Below are positions 5,733-10,618 of a DNA stretch of 10,618 bases, in pieces (the first letter of the stretch is position 1; the number at the start of each line of letters is the position of its first letter). The position numbers and the translations under genes were made by a program. This stretch comes from Zoogloeaceae bacterium (GTDB lineage Bacteria > Pseudomonadota > Gammaproteobacteria > Burkholderiales > Rhodocyclaceae). Under the pieces are notes generated by a model that saw only the letters and a list, made by a program, of their open reading frames with translations, searched no databases and was not told the DNA's origin. Location of the stretch: assembly GCA_031259605.1 (NCBI GenBank), contig JAIRLE010000184.1, positions 1 to 10,618 on the forward strand, read 5' to 3'.

Positions 5733-7796
5733 TCAGCGCGCGTAAATCCAGCGCCACCACCATTCCTGCGCCCCCATGCCGAACAACAGGGGGAAGGAAA
5801 CCCAAAGGCCGAGAAATACCGCCAGACCAATAATCATGGTAAACGCATAGTGATGAACGTAGCCCGTCTGGAACCGCCGCAAGAACGTCGCGCCCCAGGC
5901 CACGACCCGCGCCATGCCGCCAACGGCAAGACTGTCGATGACCGCCACATCCACGCCGCGCCACAGGCCGCGCCCCAAAAGTCGCGCCCCGCCCGCGAAC
6001 ACCGCCTCGTTGACGCTGTCGAAATAGTATTTGTTGTCCAAGAGGGTGTAGAGAAAGGAAAAGCGCCGCCGGATGGCCGCCGGAATATCCGGGCGCTTCA
6101 GATAGAACGCCCAGGCAAGGCCGACGCCTGAAAGCGCAAGCCAGAAAGGCCACGTCATGAAGGCATGGAGGCTCATGCCGAGCGCGCCGGAAAAATGATG
6201 ACGCAACGCCGCCATGACGCCGTGCGCTTCAGTGTCCACATGGATGACGCCCTCGAAGAACGAGCCGTACAGCAAAGGTTCGATGACAAAACCACTCAGG
6301 ATGGAAGGAATCGCCAGCACGATGAGCGGCACGACCACCACCCAGGGCGATTCATGCGGCTTTTGTCCCGGAGAAAGGCCGTGATGTTCCTCTGCCCCCC
6401 GTCCCCTGTCCTCTGTCTTCCGACCCCCAAAGCGTTCCTCGCCGTGGAATACCAGGAAGTACAGGCGGAAGGAATAGAAGGCGGTGACGAATATGCCCGC
6501 CAGCACGGCAAAATAGGCAAAGCCGGAACCAGGGATGTTGGACAGGGCTACCGCCTCGATGATCGAATCCTTGGAATAGAAACCGGAAAAGAACGGTGTG
6601 CCGATGAGCGCCAGCGAGCCGATGAGGCAGGTAGCCCAAGTCCAGGGCATGTATTTTTTCAGGCCGCCCATGCGGCGCATGTCCTGGTCGTGGCGCATGC
6701 CGATGATGACCGACCCGGCGGCCAGGAAGAGGAGCGCCTTGAAGAAGGCGTGGGTCATCAGGTGGAAAATGGCGACAGAATAGGCGGAAGCGCCCAACGC
6801 CACGGTCATGTAACCCAGTTGCGAAAGCGTCGAATAGGCCACCACCCGCTTGATGTCGTTCTGGACGATGCCCAAAAAGCCCATGAAGAGCGCCGTAATC
6901 GCGCCGATGGTCATCACGAGGGAGAGCGCCGTGGCGGAAAGCTCGAACAAGGGCGACATGCGCGCGACCATGAAGATGCCCGCCGTGACCATCGTTGCCG
7001 CGTGAATCAGGGCGGAAATGGGAGTGGGGCCTTCCATGGAATCCGGGAGCCAGACGTGCAGCGGCACCTGGGCGGATTTCCCCATCGCGCCGATAAAGAG
7101 GCAGACGCAGACGACCGTCATCAGCGACCATTCGCTCGCGCCCCAAAGATTGATCGTTGCGTGGGCAAGTTCCGGCGCTTTCTGAAATACCGTCGCGTAA
7201 TCAAGCGAACCGAAATGCGCGAGCACGAGACCGATGCCGAGCAGAAAGCCGAAGTCGCCGACGCGGTTCACCAGAAAGGCTTTCAGGTTGGCGTGTATCG
7301 CCGTCGGACGGGTGTACCAGAAGCCGATCAACAAGTAGGAAACCAGTCCCACCGCTTCCCAACCGAAGAACAACTGCATGAAATTGTTGGCCATCACCAG
7401 CATCAGCATGGAGAAGGTAAAGAGCGAGATGTAGCAAAAGAAACGGTTGTAGCCGGGGTCGTCTCGCATGTAGCCGATGGTGTAGATGTGCACCATCAGG
7501 GAGACGAAGGTGACGACGAGCATCATCGTCGCGGTGAGGGTGTCGATGAGAAAGCCGACGGAGAAGGTGTACGCGCCGCTCGTCATCCAGGTGTAGACGG
7601 GGCCGTTGAAGAAGTGTTCCGCCCCCTTGAGCACGTCAAGGAAGACGCACAGGGAAGCCAGGAAGGAAACGGCAACCCCGGCGATGGTCACGCCCGCCGC
7701 CAGCCAGCGCGGGACGACCCGGCAAAAGAGACCGGCAATCAGCGCGCCGACCAGGGGCGCGAGCGCCGCGATGAGGGAAAGGGTTTCTGTCTTCAT
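5733..7796 (-). CDS. nuoL: NADH-quinone oxidoreductase subunit L
   Basis: NuoL is the outermost proton-pumping subunit of complex I. Its C-terminal part contributes the long lateral helix that runs along NuoM and NuoN, plus a last membrane anchor. At 687 residues it is longer than the E. coli protein (613). Glu147 in LFFGWEAVGLVSYLLIGFW, Lys240 in GAMGKSAQVPLHVWLPDSMEGP, and the following PISALIHAATMVTAG segment are intact. The start at 7796 has GAAGG 7 bases upstream and overlaps the stop of the preceding small gene as ATGA, which implies translational coupling. The loop at about 456-470 reads GGRKTEDRGRGAEE, encoded by a purine-rich repeat, where betaproteobacterial relatives often have a His/Asp-rich loop before HGLxPGQKPHESPW. 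The frame is preserved, so the protein should remain functional. Confidence 0.97.
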   Translation of the reverse strand: MKTETLSLIAALAPLVGALIAGLFCRVVPRWLAAGVTIAGVAVSFLASLCVFLDVLKGAEHFFNGPVYTWMTSGAYTFSVGFLIDTLTATMMLVVTFVSLMVHIYTIGYMRDDPGYNRFFCYISLFTFSMLMLVMANNFMQLFFGWEAVGLVSYLLIGFWYTRPTAIHANLKAFLVNRVGDFGFLLGIGLVLAHFGSLDYATVFQKAPELAHATINLWGASEWSLMTVVCVCLFIGAMGKSAQVPLHVWLPDSMEGPTPISALIHAATMVTAGIFMVARMSPLFELSATALSLVMTIGAITALFMGFLGIVQNDIKRVVAYSTLSQLGYMTVALGASAYSVAIFHLMTHAFFKALLFLAAGSVIIGMRHDQDMRRMGGLKKYMPWTWATCLIGSLALIGTPFFSGFYSKDSIIEAVALSNIPGSGFAYFAVLAGIFVTAFYSFRLYFLVFHGEERFGGRKTEDRGRGAEEHHGLSPGQKPHESPWVVVVPLIVLAIPSILSGFVIEPLLYGSFFEGVIHVDTEAHGVMAALRHHFSGALGMSLHAFMTWPFWLALSGVGLAWAFYLKRPDIPAAIRRRFSFLYTLLDNKYYFDSVNEAVFAGGARLLGRGLWRGVDVAVIDSLAVGGMARVVAWGATFLRRFQTGYVHHYAFTMIIGLAVFLGLWVSFPLLFGMGAQEWWWRWIYAR
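6389..6424 (-). repeat. Purine-rich 7-mer repeat inside nuoL
   Basis: Read on the - strand, this stretch is a run of 7-base units like AGACAGA, GGACAGG, GGACGGG with no break in the nuoL frame. It encodes a KTEDRGRG-type loop between membrane helices near residues 456-470. The units match those that cross the prfA stop codon at 1443-1468. The composition differs sharply from the flanking conserved nuoL sequence, so it looks inserted or expanded. Confidence 0.5.
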
Positions 7797-8129
7797 GCAT
7801 CAGCCTTCGGTTGATGGAGATTCTTCGCCTGGGCGCGAGTCTGGTCTGCCAGGCCGGGAGAAGGGGACTGTTTCTTGGTCTTGACGCACTGGATGCTGAA
7901 CACGAGGCCAAGCAGCGAATAGCCCGCGGCGAGCCAAGGCAGAAAATTGTCCTTGCCTCGAAGAAAGTGGCGTGTGGCGGCGATAGATAGACATAGACAC
8001 GCGGCGATGGCCAGGACGCGCTCCAACCAGTCCGGGATCGAAGGACGAAAAAGGACGATGAAAAAAACCTCCCGGGACCGGTAAGGACGCCACGAGCATC
8101 ACGATGAGTTCAACGGTTTTCGTCTCCAT
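7793..8129 (-). pseudogene. Extra small membrane-protein gene between nuoK and nuoL, frameshifted
   Basis: The ATG at 8129 follows the nuoK stop by one base and has AAGGG about 6 bases upstream, so it is a real start. The first frame begins METKTVELIVMLVASLPVPG and then loses membrane character after a run of seven T (+ strand A at 8061-8067). One T fewer joins it to a second frame that reads FFIVLFRPSIPDWLERVLAI. That frame runs to a TGA at 7793-7795, overlapping the nuoL ATG as ATGA. The restored product has 111 residues and about three membrane segments (near 6-27, 36-53, 62-82), then a polar Lys/Gln/Ala-rich tail. I do not recognise it, and it is not a standard nuo subunit. Cause of the shift: assembly or sequencing error, real mutation, or slippage at T7. 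Bypass to the second frame needs a +1 shift, for example UUU to UUC. Confidence 0.6.
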
Positions 8130-8130
8130 G

Positions 8131-8439
8131 TCAGCCCTTCAGTTTGTCCAGATCATCGACGTGGATGCTCTTCAGATTGCGAAAGAGGAGCACGAGGATC
8201 GCCAGTCCCACCGCCGCTTCCGCCGCAGCCACGGCGAGGATGAAGAAGACGAACAACTGGCCGTTCGGATCTTGCAGGTAGCGGGAGAACGCGACGAAAT
8301 TCATGTTGACGGAGAGCAGCATCAATTCGATGGCCATCAACAACACGATCAGGTTTTTCCGGTTCAGGAAAATGCCGACGATGCTGATCGCAAAAAGGAT
8401 CGCGCCCAGAATGAGGTAATGGGAAAGCGTCAAGGTCAT
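8131..8439 (-). CDS. nuoK: NADH-quinone oxidoreductase subunit K
   Basis: NuoK is a three-helix membrane subunit (mitochondrial ND4L equivalent) that links the quinone-side hydrophilic channel of complex I to the antiporter-like subunits. The length of 102 residues is standard. The two membrane glutamates needed for proton transfer are present: Glu38 in LLMAIELMLLSVN and Glu74 in AVAAAEAAVGLAI. The start at 8439 overlaps the nuoJ stop as ATGA and has GGAG 8 bases upstream, which indicates coupled translation. The next gene downstream is the extra small membrane-protein gene, not nuoL. Confidence 0.97.
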   Translation of the reverse strand: MTLTLSHYLILGAILFAISIVGIFLNRKNLIVLLMAIELMLLSVNMNFVAFSRYLQDPNGQLFVFFILAVAAAEAAVGLAILVLLFRNLKSIHVDDLDKLKG

Positions 8440-9083
8440 GCGCTCTGCTCCGGTGGGTTGTCGATCATGGCGGCAGGCTCGTCCGCGGGCGCGTCCGTTT
8501 CCGCTGGCATTTTGACGATGCGCAGCCGGTCGGCGGCCTGGACACGAATCTGGCTGGCGGGATCGTCGTGGCGTCCCGGTTTCCTTCCCCGGAAGGTCAG
8601 CGCCACGGCGGCGACAATCGCCATCAACAGGAGCGCCGCCGTCAGTTCAAAGGGATAGACGTATCTGCTCACCAGAAGCGCCCCCAGTTCGCGGGTATTG
8701 GAAGCCGCGGCAGCAGGCAGGCTCGCGTCCGGCGCGTAAAAATAGCCGCCGCCCAGCACCAGCGCCATTTCCAGCGCCACCACCAGACCGACGAACGCGC
8801 CCAGCGGCAGGTAACGCCAAAACCCCTGCCGCAGCTTGTCAAGGTCGATGTCGAGCATCATCACCACGAAGAGAAAGAGCACCATCACCGCGCCGATGTA
8901 GACCATCACCAGCACCATGGCGAGAAACTCGGCTTCGAGCAGCAGCCAGACGCCCGCCGCCGTGAAGAAGGCGAGGATGAGGTTCAGCACCGCGTGTACG
9001 GGATTCCGCGCGGTGATGACGCGCAGGGCGGCGAAAACCAGGATGGCCGCGAAGAAGAAGAAAACAAAAGTCTTGAAATCCAT
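8436..9083 (-). CDS. nuoJ: NADH-quinone oxidoreductase subunit J
   Basis: NuoJ (ND6 equivalent) is a five-helix subunit of the membrane arm. Its third helix changes form during coupling of quinone reduction to proton pumping. From the ATG at 9083 the protein has 215 residues beginning MDFKTFVFFFFAAILVFAA. The conserved PVHAVLNLILAF and EAEFLAMVLVMVYIGAVMVLFLFVVMM segments (about 28-76) are intact. The polar tail with DPASQIRVQAADRLRIVKMPAE resembles betaproteobacterial NuoJ. An in-frame upstream start at 9179 would add a non-homologous extension read from the structured spacer, whereas 9083 has AAAGG 7 bases upstream. I chose 9083. Confidence 0.95.
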   Translation of the reverse strand: MDFKTFVFFFFAAILVFAALRVITARNPVHAVLNLILAFFTAAGVWLLLEAEFLAMVLVMVYIGAVMVLFLFVVMMLDIDLDKLRQGFWRYLPLGAFVGLVVALEMALVLGGGYFYAPDASLPAAAASNTRELGALLVSRYVYPFELTAALLLMAIVAAVALTFRGRKPGRHDDPASQIRVQAADRLRIVKMPAETDAPADEPAAMIDNPPEQSA

Positions 9084-9209
9084 GGTTGAGCCTTTATGCC
9101 TTCGGATTGCGTGCCGAGCAGTGGGGAGATGGAGGGCAAACATTTGCGCTTCGTCTGGAAGCGCATCGTAGCGGGTCAATGTTTCGCTTTGTCTCGCCCA
9201 TGTCTCGCC
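9084..9209 (-). other. Structured 126-bp spacer between nuoI and nuoJ
   Basis: Next to the nuoI stop, three 9-base units on the + strand begin at 9180 (TGTTTCGCT), 9190 and 9201 (TGTCTCGCC twice), spaced 10 and 11 bases. Beside them TGCGCTTC (9145-9152) pairs with GAAGCGCA (9158-9165) around a 5-base loop. An outer stem AAACATT/AATGTTT (9138-9144, 9178-9184) encloses that hairpin. The rest holds the nuoJ ribosome binding site. This is long for a gap inside a nuo operon. Confidence 0.5.
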
Positions 9210-9698
9210 TCACCGATACCTCGCGTCCAGCGCCTTGTCCCCGGCGATCCGTTTTTCGTGGCGGTCGCCGTTGGCCAGGAGCATGTCCTTGGTGTAATAC
9301 AGATCCCCCTTCTTCTCGCCGTGGTATTCGTAGACGCGAGTTTCCACGATGGCGTCCACCGGGCAGGCTTCCTCGCAGAAGCCGCAGAAGATGCACCGGG
9401 TCAGATCGATGTCGTAGCGCGTGGCGTGGCGGGAACCGTCCTCGCGCTCGCCGATGTCGATGGCAATCGCCGTCGCCGGGCAGATCGCCTCGCAGAGCTT
9501 GCAGGCGATGCAGCGCTCCTCGCCGTCGGGGTAGCGTCGGAGCGCATGCAGGCCGCGAAAGCGGAAGCTCTGCGGCGTCTTTTCCTCCGGGTACTGCACG
9601 GTGATCTTGCGGGCGAAGAAATATTTGCCCGTTACCGCCATGCCCTTCAGGAGTTCCCACAGGGCAAAGGTCTTCAGGAAGTCGTTGATTTTTCGCAT
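9210..9698 (-). CDS. nuoI: NADH-quinone oxidoreductase subunit I (2x[4Fe-4S] ferredoxin)
   Basis: NuoI carries clusters N6a and N6b in the peripheral arm of complex I and passes electrons towards N2 and quinone. From the ATG at 9698 it has 162 residues beginning MRKINDFLKTF. Two ferredoxin motifs are complete: cysteines 63, 66, 69, 73 (CIACKLCEAICP) and 102, 105, 108, 112 (CIFCGFCEEACP). The basic C-terminus DKALDARYR is typical. The start at 9698 has AGGTGA about 5 bases upstream. An ATG at 9704 adds two residues and overlaps the preceding SUKH-like stop codon as TGATG. nuoH, the usual upstream neighbour, is not adjacent here. Confidence 0.97.
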   Translation of the reverse strand: MRKINDFLKTFALWELLKGMAVTGKYFFARKITVQYPEEKTPQSFRFRGLHALRRYPDGEERCIACKLCEAICPATAIAIDIGEREDGSRHATRYDIDLTRCIFCGFCEEACPVDAIVETRVYEYHGEKKGDLYYTKDMLLANGDRHEKRIAGDKALDARYR

Positions 9699-9703
9699 GC
9701 TCA

Positions 9704-10291
9704 TCACCTGCCCGCCGCCTCGAAAAACGGCTTCGCCCATTTCTCGAAAGAGAAAAAAGCGCCATCGTGGTCAACGGAAATTCCTGAGTCATATCCCGGA
9801 AGCCGCCAGGGCATTTGCAGATTTTCCGCGACGATGTGCTCGCCGCCCTCGTCCCCGAACACGACGATGGGCATCTGGTTCAGGGGATGACCGGATCCGT
9901 CGTCCCAGATCGCGTAGAACGAACCGCTGCCGTTTGCCGCGGCAAAGGGATGGAGCCGATCCAGAAAGGCTTTCTGGCTGGACCAGGCCGACAGGCCGGT
10001 TTTTCCGTCGTCCAGGATGGAAAAACTCTCGGAAATGTCTCCTTCATCCAGTCCGTCGATGCGCTCCAGGAAAACAATCAGTTTTTCCAGATCTTCCGGC
10101 AGCGACTTCCAGTCCGGGTTTTTCCTGAATTCGTCGATGAATCGTTTGTTCGTCATGTGTGCCTCGCTTTTCAATGTTTTGCGCTCCGCCCCCTGAATCT
10201 GGCGGTCTCCGAACGCCGCGACCAGCAGGATGCCGATGACGGCCCCGAGCGGAAGATAGCGCCGGAGTATTCGATCCCTGATGCCTGACAT
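9704..10291 (-). CDS. SUKH (SMI1/KNR4)-like protein, possible membrane-anchored form
   Basis: The 195-residue frame ends in TGATG overlapping the first possible nuoI start. Its second half, with GSFYAIWDDGSG, MPIVVFGDEGGEHIVAENLQ and a final FFSFEKWAKPFFE, looks like the SUKH fold (SMI1/KNR4). In bacteria many SUKH proteins are immunity partners of polymorphic or contact-dependent toxins. The first 45 residues hold an Arg-rich start and one membrane segment (YLPLGAVIGILLVAAFG), suggesting an N-terminal anchor. A second start at 10156 (MTNKRFIDEF) has GAGG 5 bases upstream and gives a soluble 150-residue protein. The 10291 start has GAGG 8 bases upstream, from the end of the OmpA-like gene. 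No toxin gene is visible. The family call is from pattern only, so moderate. Confidence 0.65.
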   Translation of the reverse strand: MSGIRDRILRRYLPLGAVIGILLVAAFGDRQIQGAERKTLKSEAHMTNKRFIDEFRKNPDWKSLPEDLEKLIVFLERIDGLDEGDISESFSILDDGKTGLSAWSSQKAFLDRLHPFAAANGSGSFYAIWDDGSGHPLNQMPIVVFGDEGGEHIVAENLQMPWRLPGYDSGISVDHDGAFFSFEKWAKPFFEAAGR

Positions 10292-10301
10292 CTGGCGCGC
10301 C

Positions 10302-10618
10302 TCATTGTTTCACCAGTTCCACGCGCCGATTTTGCGCGCGGGCGGCTTCATTGCCGTCCTTTTCGGGGACGAGCGGACGGGTCGCGCCGTAGCCCTTGGC
10401 TTGCAGGCGGGCGGCGTCGATCCCCTTGCCGGTAAAGTAGCGCACGACCGCAGCGGCGCGCCGTTCCGACAGTTTCCGGTTGTACTCGGCGGAACCCAAG
10501 CTGTCCGTGTGTCCGCCGATCTCGAATTTCCAGGTCGGGTTGGCCTGGGCGAGTTTGACCACTTCGTCCAACACCGCGCCGGATTCGGGGCGCAGGGTGT
10601 CGGAATCGAAATCGAAAT
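10302..10618 (-). CDS. OmpA-family C-terminal peptidoglycan-binding protein (partial)
   Basis: The frame is open to the window edge and ends with TGA at 10302-10304, 10 bases before the SUKH-like start. The visible 104 residues are an OmpA-like domain that binds peptidoglycan from the outer membrane or periplasm. It opens with FDFDSDTLRPESGAVLDEVV, followed by the ligand-binding GGHTDSLGSAEYN and LSERRAAAVVRYF (conserved Asp and Arg). GYGATRPLVPEKDG and the ending NRRVELVKQ follow. The N-terminal part that would show whether this is a lipoprotein, porin-like, DUF4892-type or secretion-system protein is outside the window. An internal GTG at 10574 is not the start. Its tight spacing with the SUKH-like gene and nuoI suggests one transcript. 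Confidence 0.85.
   Translation of the reverse strand, partial: FDFDSDTLRPESGAVLDEVVKLAQANPTWKFEIGGHTDSLGSAEYNRKLSERRAAAVVRYFTGKGIDAARLQAKGYGATRPLVPEKDGNEAARAQNRRVELVKQ

Noticed and set aside
6165..7814. A 549-codon + strand frame opposite nuoL
   Set aside because: Its composition is the mirror of NuoL membrane segments, with no recognisable domain. nuoL is certain.
7858..7872. GGGGACTG at the polar tail of the nuoK-nuoL small gene as a third 7-mer repeat copy
   Set aside because: Only one unit is present with no tandem neighbours, so chance is enough.
9084..9179. An N-terminal extension of nuoJ by 32 codons
   Set aside because: The extension reads through the structured spacer, does not resemble NuoJ N-termini, and the ATG at 9083 has its own Shine-Dalgarno.

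Overview
The window looks like a chromosomal piece of a GC-rich proteobacterium, most likely a betaproteobacterium. This rests on the high GC content, the prfA-prmC pair, the complex I gene order, and the charged NuoJ tail and NuoL loop sequences, which resemble betaproteobacterial proteins. I assign no genus. All 13 stop codons I can place are TGA.

Left part, + strand (1-2497). The window opens inside the end of a CusF-type periplasmic copper-binding domain (1-134). A 227-bp spacer follows, holding a hairpin, a small ORF with a strong Shine-Dalgarno and a 28-bp dyad. Then come prfA (release factor 1) and prmC (the methyltransferase that modifies the GGQ glutamine of release factors). Between these two sits an 84-bp MITE-like insertion with 13-bp terminal inverted repeats and a TGA target duplication. 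It lies directly before the prmC ribosome binding site.

Middle and right, - strand (2693-9698). The distal half of the complex I operon runs right to left in the order nuoI, nuoJ, nuoK, an extra small membrane-protein gene, nuoL, nuoM, nuoN, and converges on prmC. These genes encode the N2-side ferredoxin subunit and the membrane proton-pumping arm. The extra gene between nuoK and nuoL is not a standard nuo gene. It carries a one-base frameshift at a T7 tract, and its restored frame ends in an ATGA overlap with nuoL. NuoL also has an unusual loop encoded by a purine-rich 7-mer repeat that recurs at the end of prfA.

Right edge (9704-10618, - strand). In most betaproteobacteria nuoH would directly precede nuoI. 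Here a SUKH/SMI1-KNR4-like gene overlaps the first possible nuoI start, and the C-terminal domain of an OmpA-family peptidoglycan-binding protein lies before that. The complex I operon has therefore been interrupted or rearranged here, with an OmpA-SUKH pair apparently cotranscribed into nuoI. This junction and the extra frameshifted gene between nuoK and nuoL are the parts most worth a second look.

I saw no tRNA, rRNA, CRISPR array or complete insertion sequence.
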